From JBDHTS01 sp044220535 (GTDB taxonomy: Bacteria; Pseudomonadota; Alphaproteobacteria; Micavibrionales; Micavibrionaceae), in the NCBI GenBank assembly GCA_044220535.1, contig JBGAQU010000001.1, positions 6,935 through 70,934 on the forward strand: a stretch of DNA of 64,000 bases, given 5' to 3'. Positions 16,859 to 25,446 of this stretch are shown piece by piece (position 1 is the first letter of the stretch; the number at the start of each line of letters is the position of its first letter). The position numbers and the translations under genes are program-made. Below the pieces are notes generated by a model. It was not told the DNA's origin. It made no database searches and saw nothing but the letters and a program-made list of their open reading frames with translations.

Positions 16859-18837
16859 ATGACCGAATCTACACCTCCTGTTTCGCCCGCGCGGCCTGTC
16901 AACGTCCTTCAACCAGCCCGTGGCGACGTGAAGGCGACGATCCTCGATGTGACGGGCAGTCTGCGAAATGTGCCGCGGACCGTGCGGATTGAAGGGATTG
17001 TCACTGCAAAGAACAGCGACGGGTCCACCACCATTGCCACCGATAAGGGCGAAGTCCGCGCCTTTATCCGTTCGCCGCAGCCAGTGCCGGAAGGCCAGAC
17101 GGTGGAGGTGGATTTGCAAGCAGGGAAGCCGCCGCGACAGGCCGTTTTGCGCGTGATCGATACATCGCAACAACAGCAGCAGCAATCCACGCCGTCATCC
17201 GCTTCAAACCAGCCTTCCGTGAACACGCCGCGTATCCCCGCTGTACAAACCGGATTGCCTGCATCAGCCAATACGCCATCACTGCCTGCCGGCCAGAGTC
17301 CGGCACCTGCACAAACAACGACGACACAAGTACAACCGGCGCAGGCTTCGCCATCCTCTCCACCGCCGCTTTCACTTGAAACAGCGACAGCGCGGCCTTT
17401 GACGGTTGACGTACCGGATGCGGTGCAGCCAACAACATCGTTCCCATTGCAGCCCGGCCAACCTGTGCGTCTTCTCCCGCTTCCGGCGGGCCAGCCGACC
17501 CTGCCATTGCCGCCCGCGCAGATTCTTGAAGTGATAACGGCTCAGCTTTTACCTCTTGCGCCGTCCGGCGTCACCGCGCCGCCATCCGCCGCGATTACGC
17601 TTCCGGTTTTCACCACAACGCCCTTCCCTGTAACGCCGGTACCGAATGCACTGACTTTGTTTTTCAATCCGGGCGCGCAAACCATTGTGCCGGGTTTTGT
17701 TCCGGATGCGTCGTTCAAGTTGTCATTGCCTGTATCCCCACATACCGCAGGACCATCGCTGCTTCCGATGCAGCCCGGCGCGCTTTCGAATATCGCGTTG
17801 ATCCCTGCGCACAATACAGTTCCGCATACTGACATCGGCACATCTGCCGTGTTTCCACGCGCTTCCGTCATTGACGGGCAGATCCAGGCGTTACAGCCCG
17901 ATCCCGGCCATCTGATCGTGCAGAACGGCATGACGGTCAGGCCGTCCGCCATCCTGTCGCCCCTGCCCCCTGCCCTGCCGCAAGCAGGCGCATTGACGGC
18001 AACGGTCGAAGGATTCACGCAACAGGGGCTTCCCGTCGTTTCCCTGGTCCAGCCGGGCGAAACGGCAGCCCGCAGCTTTGTCCTGCAATTCCACGCCAGC
18101 AACCTGACCGTGGGATCGCAAATCGCACTGATACCGCAACCGGCAGCCGGCACATTTACGGTCTCCGCATCGCCCGCCGCCTTCGACCCGCTGGACATGG
18201 CGTGGTCCGGCTGGCCTGCATTGCAGGAAGCATCGGCGACATTGGCGCAGACATCACCGCATCTGGCGCAGGCGCTCGCGCAGATCGTGTGCCCAACGCG
18301 TCCCTGCCGCAGCAATTGCCCGCGGCGGCGTGGCTGTTTATCGCGGCGATCCGGTCCGGCGATTTTGAATCCTGGATCGGGCCGAAAGCGATGGATATTT
18401 TGCGGAAAGCGGATAAAACGGATCTGGTGGGCCGCCTGACCCGCGACGCGGCATCCCTCACGCGCACCGCGTCGGAACCCGTGGCGCAGGACTGGCGGCC
18501 CGTGCCCCTGCCGTTTTATAACGACGGCCAGATGCAGGGCATGATGCTGTGGTACAGGCGCGACGACAGCCAGAAGGATGAAAAAGACGATACGAAAGAA
18601 CGTAAAACACGTTTCGTATTTGATCTGCGCCTGACGCGTATGGGCCAGGTGCAACTGGACGGGCTGGCGAAAGGCCAGCGCATCGACCTGATCCTCCGCA
18701 CCACCAAACCGGTCAGCGCGCCGATGCGCCAGGATATGCGTCAGAAATATCTGAGTGCGCTGGAAAATGCGTCATTTACGGGGGAATTGTCGTTTCAGGA
18801 TAGGGTCGAGCAGTTTGTGAAGATTGGATCAAAATAA
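16859..18837 (+). pseudogene. FliK-like hook-length control protein, frameshifted
   Basis: This is one gene split over two frames. The first frame (to about residue 475) has a structured N-terminus, a glutamine run and a long Pro/Thr/Ala/Gln-rich region typical of FliK-type rulers. Near 18288-18291, after AQALAQIV, sense coding moves to the other frame (PNASLPQQLPAAAWLF onward) and runs to 18837. Restoring one lost base would give about 659 residues. The C-terminal part (FDLRLTRMGQVQLDGL ... ENASFTGELSFQ) resembles the Flg_hook domain. FliK identity is inferred from composition, C-terminal pattern and its place after flhFG. The indel may be a sequencing error or a real mutation. Confidence 0.65.
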
Positions 18838-18841
18838 TTTT

Positions 18842-19567
18842 ATGGCGGCCCACACTAAGAATATATGCACTCTGATCACCTCTTATCCGGAAGGAAATAT
18901 TCTTCATTACGATGGCGATTGCGAAACACGTTACAGCCCGGCCTCGACATTTAAAATCCCTTTGGCTTTAATGGCATTCGATTCCGGACTTCTTCAGGAT
19001 GCACATACACCGTCCTTAATCTATCAGAACGATTATAACGGCTATGATTCACAGAAAAAAACCACTGATCCGACATTGTGGCAGAAGGAGTCCATTGTCT
19101 GGTATTCGCAACATCTAACCAGTCGCCTGGGGATGGTTAAGTTCCAGAACTATGTCGATCAATTCGACTATGGCAACATGGATTTGTCGGGAAACCAAGG
19201 ACAAGACGACGGCCTCACACAATCGTGGTTATCATCATCACTAATGATTTCCCCGCAGGAGCAAATCGGTTTTCTAACCCGGCTTCTCAATCGCGATCTT
19301 GATGTTTCAAACCATGCGTATGAGACAACATTGGCGATTATCCCTGAATTTTTGTCCGAGAACTGGATTGTCCATGGGAAAACAGGAACAGGAAATATCG
19401 GTCATACAGACAACAGGATGCTCGGCTGGTTTGTCGGCTGGGCAACTCAAGGCTTCCGAAAAATTCTCTTTTCCAAGCTGATCATGTCCGACCAATCCAC
19501 AGAAGCTGCGGGATCTATGGCTCGTGAACAATTCCTCAAGAATCTTCCAGAATTGTTGCCTAAATAA
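18842..19567 (+). CDS. Class D beta-lactamase-like serine hydrolase, no signal peptide
   Basis: Class D enzymes are periplasmic serine hydrolases that open beta-lactams; close relatives are penicillin sensor domains. All active-site motifs are present. Numbered from a possible TTG start at 18824, they are S41-T-F-K44 (in SPASTFKIPLALM), S90-I-V92, Y116-G-N118 and K186-T-G188 (HGKTGTG). WLSSSLMISPQEQ also fits the family. The catalytic Ser lies only about 35-41 residues from the N-terminus and no signal peptide is visible. The gene starts inside or just after the end of the FliK-like gene, which leaves no room for one. It may be cytoplasmic, truncated or repurposed. The DNA is more AT-rich than its neighbours. 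Confidence 0.85.
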   Translation: MAAHTKNICTLITSYPEGNILHYDGDCETRYSPASTFKIPLALMAFDSGLLQDAHTPSLIYQNDYNGYDSQKKTTDPTLWQKESIVWYSQHLTSRLGMVKFQNYVDQFDYGNMDLSGNQGQDDGLTQSWLSSSLMISPQEQIGFLTRLLNRDLDVSNHAYETTLAIIPEFLSENWIVHGKTGTGNIGHTDNRMLGWFVGWATQGFRKILFSKLIMSDQSTEAAGSMAREQFLKNLPELLPK

Positions 19568-19578
19568 TAAGTAAAGTT

Positions 19579-20001
19579 TTACTTATCCTTCTTATTAAAC
19601 CGCTCTATCCCCATTTCATCCAGAGTATCGCTTTCTTTTTTATCTTCTACGCGTTCCTCTTCGTCTTCGCGCCGTGTCTGAATAATCTCGACTTTTTTCA
19701 TTTCGGCGAAGGCGTTGCGGATATCTTCCTGCGCGGCGGCGATGCGGACTTCCATTTTTTTTAACGATGCATCCAGTGCCTTGATTTTTTTTCTTGCGCC
19801 TTCCAGATAACGGCCAAGATATTGATGCGCCTCGGTCGATCCCATTTCGTTGGCGAGCGTGCTTTCCTTTTCCATCTGGTCGAGGATCGCCTGTTTGCTT
19901 TGCTCGATTTTTTCAGCATCACGATAGAGTTGCGACAGCATCTTCTGCTTTTCATCCACCAGATGCTTGCGGAAGCGGATGAGGGGTTTGAGGTCAGCCA
20001 T
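19579..20001 (-). CDS. fliJ: Flagellar export chaperone FliJ
   Basis: FliJ is the small coiled-coil stalk protein that sits in the FliI ATPase hexamer and contacts FlhA. The 140-residue product is almost entirely charged helix (MADLKPLIRFRKHLVDEKQK through RIAAAQEDIRNAFAEMKKVE) with an acidic-basic tail, as expected. Its start overlaps the end of fliI by 8 bp, the standard fliI-fliJ arrangement with translational coupling. Confidence 0.88.
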   Translation of the reverse strand: MADLKPLIRFRKHLVDEKQKMLSQLYRDAEKIEQSKQAILDQMEKESTLANEMGSTEAHQYLGRYLEGARKKIKALDASLKKMEVRIAAAQEDIRNAFAEMKKVEIIQTRREDEEERVEDKKESDTLDEMGIERFNKKDK

Positions 20002-21328
20002 AGTTCATGCCTAATATAGCTGCAAGACGCGCAAACCCTTCCTCGATCGTCGTGCTGTCTTCTTTATCTTGTGTCAGGAATTCTTCAATCTGCGGATAGA
20101 GTTTCAGTGCTTCGTCCACTTTAGGATCCGTGCCTTTACGATAAGCGCCGAGGCGGATCAGTTCGGCCATGTCTTCGTACGTCGACACAACCTGTTTCGC
20201 GCGGCGGATAATGGCGTTCTGTTCGTCGGTCAGCGCCTTTGGCATGGAACGAGAAACGGATTTCAGGATGTTGATGGCAGGATAACGGCCACGGTCGGCG
20301 ATGGCGCGTTCCATGACGATGTGGCCATCGATAATGCCGCGCACAGCGTCGGAGACGGGTTCGTTGGTATCATCACCTTCGACCAGAACGGCGAACAAGC
20401 CGGTGATCGACCCCTGCCCTTGTCCGCCCGGCCCTGCACGTTCAAGGAGACGCGCCAGTTCGCCAAAGGTTGTTGGTGGATAGCCTTTGGATGTCGGCGG
20501 CTCGCCCGCGCTCAGGCCGATCTCACGCTGCGCCATCGCGAAACGCGTCAGGGAGTCGATCAGGCACAGCACCTGCTTGCCCTGGTTACGGAAGTATTCG
20601 GCGGTGGCGAGAGTCATGTATGCTGCCTGCCGACGCATCAGCGCGGGTTCGTCACCTGTGGCGACAATAACCACGGAACGCTTCAGACCGTCCGCCCCCA
20701 GATCGTCTTCCAAGAATTCCTGCACCTCGCGGCCACGCTCACCGACCAGACCGATCACGGAAACATCGGCTTCCGTATAGCGCGCCATCATCGACAGCAA
20801 AACGGACTTGCCGACGCCGGAGCCGGAGAAAATACCCATCCTCTGGCCACGGCATGTGGCGAGGAAGGTGTTGACCGCGCGCACGCCGAGATCCAGCTGC
20901 CCGCCCATGCGCTGCCGTGAATGCGCGGGCGGCGGCTGGTTGCGCAAGGGAATGGGATGCCCGCCCTGGCGCAAAGGCGGCCCGCCGTCGATGGGCTGCC
21001 CCAATGCATTGATGACGCGTCCCAGCCAACGGTCATCCGGCGTAATAACGGGACTGGTACGTTGAACTATGGCGGGACAGCCGAGAGATACGCCTTCCAG
21101 CAAACCAAACGGCATTAACAAGGCGCGGTTGTCACGGAAGCCGACGACCTCACACGGCACATCAATTCCGCGCCGCGGACGAAGATGGACATGCGAGCCT
21201 ATAGAGAGATCGGGGCCGAAGCCCGCAATCTCCACCAGCAACCCAAGCACCTTCGTCACCTGCCCGTACACTTCGTAATCGGGCAACTGGGATATGGCGG
21301 CTTCGAGGCGTTCGGTGAGACGGTCCAT
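19994..21328 (-). CDS. fliI: Flagellar export ATPase FliI
   Basis: FliI is the hexameric ATPase of the flagellar type III export apparatus, related to the F1 beta subunit. The 444-residue protein has an N-terminal beta-barrel domain, Walker A GIFSGSGVGKSVLL, a Walker B strand LCLIDSLTRFAMAQRE, and the family segment SAGEPPTSKGYPPTTFGELARLLERAG. It is the first gene of the reverse-strand fliI-fliJ pair, while its regulator fliH is at 2.9 kb on the other strand. The upstream gap shared with the next gene shows no exact CtrA or sigma-54 element. Confidence 0.97.
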   Translation of the reverse strand: MDRLTERLEAAISQLPDYEVYGQVTKVLGLLVEIAGFGPDLSIGSHVHLRPRRGIDVPCEVVGFRDNRALLMPFGLLEGVSLGCPAIVQRTSPVITPDDRWLGRVINALGQPIDGGPPLRQGGHPIPLRNQPPPAHSRQRMGGQLDLGVRAVNTFLATCRGQRMGIFSGSGVGKSVLLSMMARYTEADVSVIGLVGERGREVQEFLEDDLGADGLKRSVVIVATGDEPALMRRQAAYMTLATAEYFRNQGKQVLCLIDSLTRFAMAQREIGLSAGEPPTSKGYPPTTFGELARLLERAGPGGQGQGSITGLFAVLVEGDDTNEPVSDAVRGIIDGHIVMERAIADRGRYPAINILKSVSRSMPKALTDEQNAIIRRAKQVVSTYEDMAELIRLGAYRKGTDPKVDEALKLYPQIEEFLTQDKEDSTTIEEGFARLAAILGMNYG

Positions 21329-21526
21329 GAGAATTCCGGTCTATAGTCTTATAGTATAGCATAAAACCGTTACGGCAACCTGCCACAATTAAACCGTAAA
21401 CACCGCTTGACCATATGAAATTGTGCCATTATTTAAGCGGATAATCGAAAGATTGAACCCTTTTCGGCACGCCTTTGTTGGCACCTGGATTTAACAACAA
21501 CAAAACAACCTCAGGAGACCTTGATT

Positions 21527-22334
21527 ATGAAACGCAGTTTTTACACCTTGCTCGTCGCGACCGCGCTGACTCTTCCAGCGGCTGGCGCCATGGCGCAAAC
21601 CGGTCCGTTGAACGGCACCGCAAGCCCGGTCGCTGCAGGCGTTGACGCATCGGCCAACACATCCGTTGATACAACTGCAGGCTCTGTCGCTCGCAGCACC
21701 GGCGCAGCCGCTGGTGAGACCGGCGTCGGCGTCCAGAGCGGCGCAAGCCTGGCCACCGGCGCAGGCACGGGTGAAGCCCCGACCGCCCCTGCGGCCCCTG
21801 CAACGGCTGAAGCCCCTGCTGCAGCGACGGCAGCGGCAACCACGGAAGCCGCACCTGCGGCAGCGGCCCCTGCCACCGAAACACCGGCAGAGCCTTCGGT
21901 TAACGCCAATACCACCGTTCCTGCTGAAGCCACGGCGCCGACACCTGCAGAAGCAACAGCAACGGCGCCTGCCGCCGAACCTCCTGCAGCCACGACCGCT
22001 GAAGCCCCGGCTGCTGCCGAAGCCACCACGACCACCACTGCAAAAGCTGCCGTTGAAAAACCCCAGCTGAGCAAGACCACCATCGTGAAATTGCAGGAAA
22101 GCCTGAACGCTCAGGGATTCCTGAAAAGCCGCGCTGACGGCGTCTGGGGTCCCCGCACTGCGAAAGCCCTGCGNNNNNNNNNNNNNNNNNNNNNNNNNNA
22201 GCGCGAACGGCCTGACCGCAAACGGCAAAGTCAACGCCGATACGCTGAACAAGCTGGGCCTGGCGATGAGCACAGGCGCAATTTCAACTGAAAGCGCCGC
22301 CAAAGTCGAAACGGCTCCGAAAACAGCCCAATAA
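21527..22334 (+). CDS. Secreted Ala/Pro/Thr-rich protein with peptidoglycan-binding repeat; contains assembly gap
   Basis: The protein has a signal peptide (MKRSFYTLLVATALTLPAAGAMA, cleaved before QT), about 150 residues of low-complexity Ala/Pro/Thr/Glu sequence, and a C-terminal PG_binding_1-like domain. That domain reads KLQESLNAQGFLKSRADGVWGPRTAKAL, continued after the gap by ANGLTANGKVNADTLNKLGL. A run of 26 Ns at 22174-22199 breaks the domain. The frames before and after differ by one base, so the gap length is not exact. A strong CAGGAGA site precedes the ATG. The role is probably envelope-associated; no enzyme domain is seen. Confidence 0.8.
22174..22199. other. Assembly gap (26 N)
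   Basis: A run of undetermined bases interrupts a peptidoglycan-binding-domain gene. Flanking frames disagree, so the real missing length is not 26 bp (25 or 28 would restore the frame). Confidence 0.99.
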
Positions 22335-22357
22335 GCTGATTTCGCTATATTTTTCGT

Positions 22358-22388
22358 AAAGCGGACGGGTTTGACCCGTCCGCTTTTT
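22358..22388 (+). terminator. Rho-independent terminator
   Basis: AAGCGGACGGGT - TTG - ACCCGTCCGCTT followed by TTTT forms a strong 12-bp hairpin plus U-tract after the PG-binding protein gene. Confidence 0.9.
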
Positions 22389-22412
22389 TATTTCAGGTTG
22401 TATTCACAATTG

Positions 22413-22462
22413 TTAAAATCTTTAATCTTTGTTAATATAGTTATTAATAGAATGCTCCTTAA
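22413..22462. promoter_or_regulatory. TTAA-rich ctrA promoter region
   Basis: Five TTAA half-sites occur within 50 bp (at 22413, 22422, 22432, 22444 and 22459), 50-100 bp ahead of ctrA. Spacings are 5, 6, 8 and 11 bp, so none is the exact N7 CtrA consensus. The clustering is suggestive of CtrA autoregulation, known in Caulobacter, but is not proof. Confidence 0.35.
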
Positions 22463-22513
22463 GCGATCCCGATCTATCGCGCTAACACACTTTAAAAATT
22501 CGAGGACCACATC

Positions 22514-23227
22514 ATGCGGGTTTTATTAGTCGAAGATGATGCATCCATGGCCAAGAGCATCGAACTGATGCTCAAATCCGAAGGGTATATCGTCGATATC
22601 ACCGATCTGGGCGAGGATGGCCTGGAAATCGGCAAGATCTATGAGTATGACATCATCATTCTCGACCTGATGCTGCCCGATATGGACGGGTATGAGGTTT
22701 TGAAGCGCCTGCGCTCCTCCAAAATCGAAACGCCGATCCTGATCCTGTCCGGCCTGTCCGAACTGGATAACAAGATCAAGGGCCTGGGTTTCGGCGCTGA
22801 CGATTACCTGACCAAGCCGTTCGACAAGCGCGAACTGATCGCCCGTCTGCAGGCCATTGTCCGCCGCAGCCAGGGCCATGCGCAAAGCGTGATCAAGACC
22901 GGCCGCGTCAATGTCAACCTGGATACGCGCACGGTTGATGTCGAAGGCAAGCCTTTGCACCTGACCGGCAAGGAATACGGCATTATCGAATTGCTGTCCC
23001 TGCGCAAGGGCACGACGCTGACCAAGGAAATGTTCCTGAATCATCTTTACGGCGGCATGGACGAACCGGAGGTGAAAATCATCGACGTGTTTATATGCAA
23101 GCTGCGCAAGAAGCTGGCGAACATGACCGATGGCGACAATTACATCGAAACCGTCTGGGGCCGCGGCTATGTCTTGCGCGACCCGGAAGAGGAAAAGAAA
23201 AAGGCCAAGCAGGCCGCCAACGCCTGA
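22514..23227 (+). CDS. ctrA: Cell-cycle master response regulator CtrA
   Basis: CtrA is the OmpR-type regulator that controls cell cycle, motility and often gene-transfer-agent genes in alphaproteobacteria. The 237-residue product has a receiver domain (acidic pair E7-D8-D9, phosphoacceptor D51 in IIILDLMLPD, K at the TKPF motif) and a C-terminal winged helix (VNVNLDTRTVDVEGKPLHLTGKEYGIIELL, ... VWGRGYVLRDP). D51 has the same number as in Caulobacter. The C-terminus is Lys/Ala-rich and ends ANA, close to the AA-type ClpXP degron. It is monocistronic, with a terminator directly after it. chpT, its presumed phosphodonor, is at 53 kb. Confidence 0.97.
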   Translation: MRVLLVEDDASMAKSIELMLKSEGYIVDITDLGEDGLEIGKIYEYDIIILDLMLPDMDGYEVLKRLRSSKIETPILILSGLSELDNKIKGLGFGADDYLTKPFDKRELIARLQAIVRRSQGHAQSVIKTGRVNVNLDTRTVDVEGKPLHLTGKEYGIIELLSLRKGTTLTKEMFLNHLYGGMDEPEVKIIDVFICKLRKKLANMTDGDNYIETVWGRGYVLRDPEEEKKKAKQAANA

Positions 23228-23232
23228 TTTTT

Positions 23233-23262
23233 AAAAACCCGCCTTTCAAGGCGGGTTTTTTC
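23233..23262 (+). terminator. Rho-independent terminator of ctrA
   Basis: AAAACCCGCCTT-TC-AAGGCGGGTTTTTT hairpin with U-tract begins a few bases after the ctrA stop codon. Confidence 0.93.
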
Positions 23263-23329
23263 ATGGGAGTATTTTGAGTGCCTAACCGGAACGGGTTTGC
23301 CCGGACGTAAATAATGCTATAGTGCGCAC

Positions 23330-23866
23330 ATGAAAAACATCGCCAACATGCTGACGATGGCACGCATTCTCCTGCTGCCGGTTATCATCCTGCTGCTTTT
23401 CGTGCATGCGGACTGGGCGTCGTGGAGCGTGCTGGTGCTGTATATCCTTGGCGCACTGACGGATTGGCTGGATGGCTGGGTGGCGCGAAAATATAATCAG
23501 ATCAGCGCGTTTGGTACATTTCTTGATCCGATATCAGATAAAATTTTTGTCGTGACGATTTTGCTAATGCTGATCGCGACCGATCGTATTGAAGACCTGA
23601 TGGTGCTGCCTGTCATCATTATCCTGGTGCGGGAATTTGTGGTGGCGGGTATCAGGGAATTCCTGGGCCCGAAAGGCATCAAACTGCCTGTCACCAATCT
23701 TGCTAAATGGAAGACTGCCGCACAAATGATTGCGACTGGCATGCTGATCCTTGAACCAGTGTCACTGACTATAGCTTTTTCAGGCGATTTTATGCTTTGG
23801 GTCGCTGCTCTTCTGACCGCCGTAACAGGCTGGGGATACGTCAAAGCCGCCTGGCAGCACGTTTAA
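23330..23866 (+). CDS. pgsA: CDP-diacylglycerol--glycerol-3-phosphate 3-phosphatidyltransferase
   Basis: PgsA makes phosphatidylglycerol phosphate, the committed step to phosphatidylglycerol and cardiolipin, in the inner membrane. The 178-residue protein has the CDP-alcohol phosphotransferase motif D-G-x2-A-R-x8-G-x3-D-x3-D as DGWVARKYNQISAFGTFLDPISD, and four to six hydrophobic segments. The N-terminus MKNIANMLTMARILLLP is typical of PgsA and argues against PssA. It stands alone after the ctrA terminator. Confidence 0.95.
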   Translation: MKNIANMLTMARILLLPVIILLLFVHADWASWSVLVLYILGALTDWLDGWVARKYNQISAFGTFLDPISDKIFVVTILLMLIATDRIEDLMVLPVIIILVREFVVAGIREFLGPKGIKLPVTNLAKWKTAAQMIATGMLILEPVSLTIAFSGDFMLWVAALLTAVTGWGYVKAAWQHV

Positions 23867-23983
23867 AGGTAAATTTCAGGTTAATAAACCTGCATTTTTA
23901 TCTATTTTCCCTAAAATTTATTTCGTGCGTATATAACATAAACGGCCTTATCATTAATTATATCCAGAGTATTTTGTGGCGAA

Positions 23984-24226
23984 ATGGGGCAAACCATGAT
24001 GTTTCAAGATGGCATTTATAATAACGATAGCGAACGTACGCGCTTGTACTGGGCGGCCTGGCGTATCCTGGCCCGCTATAACAGGAACTTGTCCCCTGAA
24101 GACAGGAGCGCACTGATCTCCATCAAGAAATCGTTCTTTCGCAATGAAAGCTTTGACCCGCTGATCGCCAGCTATGTGGAACGTATGTCCATCGCCATGC
24201 TGGGCACGAAATCATACGCTTACTGA
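23984..24226 (+). CDS. Small hypothetical protein (about 80 aa)
   Basis: This is an unrecognised small soluble protein. It is mostly helical, with the segment RLYWAAWRILARYNRNLSPEDRSALISIKKSFF. There are in-frame ATGs at 23984, 23996 and 23999, and none has a strong ribosome-binding site. No signal peptide is present. It lies between pgsA and pyrD in its own short AT-rich intergenic context. Confidence 0.6.
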   Translation: MGQTMMFQDGIYNNDSERTRLYWAAWRILARYNRNLSPEDRSALISIKKSFFRNESFDPLIASYVERMSIAMLGTKSYAY

Positions 24227-24286
24227 ACATTGCTTTCCTTCCAAAGCCGCTTGCCTTTTTCGTCGGGATAGGTACGACTCGGGTTT

Positions 24287-25363
24287 ATGAGTCACATCTA
24301 CACCCTTATTCGCCCCATGCTGATGCGCATGGACCCCGAGCAGGCGCATAACCTGACGCTGAAGGCGCTTAAAACTGGGCTGTTGCCGGCCGCGAAGCGC
24401 GCCGACCATCCGGCGTTGGGCGTGACCCTATGGAACAGACGCTTTCCCAACCCTTTAGGCCTCGCGGCAGGTTTTGATAAAAATGCGGAAGTGGTGCATG
24501 CCGCTTTTCGCATGGGGTTCGGCTTTGTGGAGACCGGCACCGTCACCCCAAAGCCGCAGGACGGCAACCCGAAACCCCGCGTTTTTCGCAATATCCCGAA
24601 TGGGGCGGTGATCAACCGCATGGGCTTTCCCAATCTGGGCCTGCAGATTTATAAAGACAACCTCCAGCGTTTCATGGAAACGCGCCCTCGCCCGCCCGGG
24701 CTGCTGGGCATCAATATCGGGATGAACAAGACGCAGACGGATCCTGCGCGGGATTATTGCCTATTGATGCAGCATCTGGGATCGATGGCGGATTATCTGA
24801 CAATCAACATATCCTCCCCCAATACGCCCGGTTTGCGCGACCTGCAATCACGCGATGCGTTCCTGGAGCTGACCGCCAAAGTTCTGGCGGAGCGCGAACG
24901 ATCCTGCGCCGGGCATCCCGTGCCGGTGCTGGTGAAGCTGGCGCCGGATCTAGACGAGGCACGGCAGGAAGAACTGGCGCGGGCGGCGCTGGATTCTGGT
25001 ATTGACGGGCTGATCCTGACCAATACGACGCTGGACCGTCCCGCTTCGCTTGATCCGGCCTTTGCGGCGGAAAAAGGCGGCTTGAGCGGCCAGCCCCTTA
25101 AGGACAAATCCACGGCAATTATCCGTAATTTCTACCGTTTGACCGGCGGCAAAATGCCCATTATCGGGCTGGGCGGGATCGGCTCTCCAGAAGACGCTTA
25201 TGCCAAAATCCGCGCCGGGGCCAGCCTGGTGCAAATCTATACCGCCTTGATTTATAAGGGTCCCAGCATCGTCCGGCAGGTCAATGACGGCTTGGCACGG
25301 CTTTTGCGAAGAGATGGTCTGGAGCATGTTTCAGATGCTGTCGGACTGGACGCCAAAGACTAA
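24287..25363 (+). CDS. pyrD: Dihydroorotate dehydrogenase (quinone), class 2
   Basis: PyrD oxidises dihydroorotate to orotate in pyrimidine synthesis and passes electrons to quinone. The 358-residue protein has the N-terminal membrane-associating helices of class 2 enzymes (YTLIRPMLMRMDPEQAHNL), then the FMN barrel with NPLGLAAGFDKNAE, GFVETGTVTP, NRMGFPN and the catalytic-Ser motif INISSPNTPGLRDLQ. The phosphate-binding end is GGIGSPEDAYAKIRAGASLVQIYTALIY. The length is normal. It appears monocistronic. Confidence 0.97.
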   Translation: MSHIYTLIRPMLMRMDPEQAHNLTLKALKTGLLPAAKRADHPALGVTLWNRRFPNPLGLAAGFDKNAEVVHAAFRMGFGFVETGTVTPKPQDGNPKPRVFRNIPNGAVINRMGFPNLGLQIYKDNLQRFMETRPRPPGLLGINIGMNKTQTDPARDYCLLMQHLGSMADYLTINISSPNTPGLRDLQSRDAFLELTAKVLAERERSCAGHPVPVLVKLAPDLDEARQEELARAALDSGIDGLILTNTTLDRPASLDPAFAAEKGGLSGQPLKDKSTAIIRNFYRLTGGKMPIIGLGGIGSPEDAYAKIRAGASLVQIYTALIYKGPSIVRQVNDGLARLLRRDGLEHVSDAVGLDAKD

Positions 25364-25446
25364 AGAACCCTGTCCGTAAAAGCATGTGAAGAACCTGTTT
25401 CAGACCATTGACGCAACGCGTGATTTCCGTGCTTGATAGGACCATC

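Noticed and set aside
21329..21526. Search for sigma-54 or CtrA elements between fliI and the PG-binding gene
   Set aside because: TGGCA and TTGC-like words occur but with wrong spacing, and TTAA sites lack an N7 partner.
21491..22303. Cys/Arg/Gly-rich reverse frame opposite the PG-binding protein
   Set aside because: It is a shadow of the Ala/Pro codon repeats; the forward gene has a signal peptide and a strong ribosome-binding site.
22413..22462. Exact CtrA autoregulatory box before ctrA
   Set aside because: Five TTAA sites are present but no pair has the 7-bp spacing; kept only as a low-confidence TTAA-rich region.
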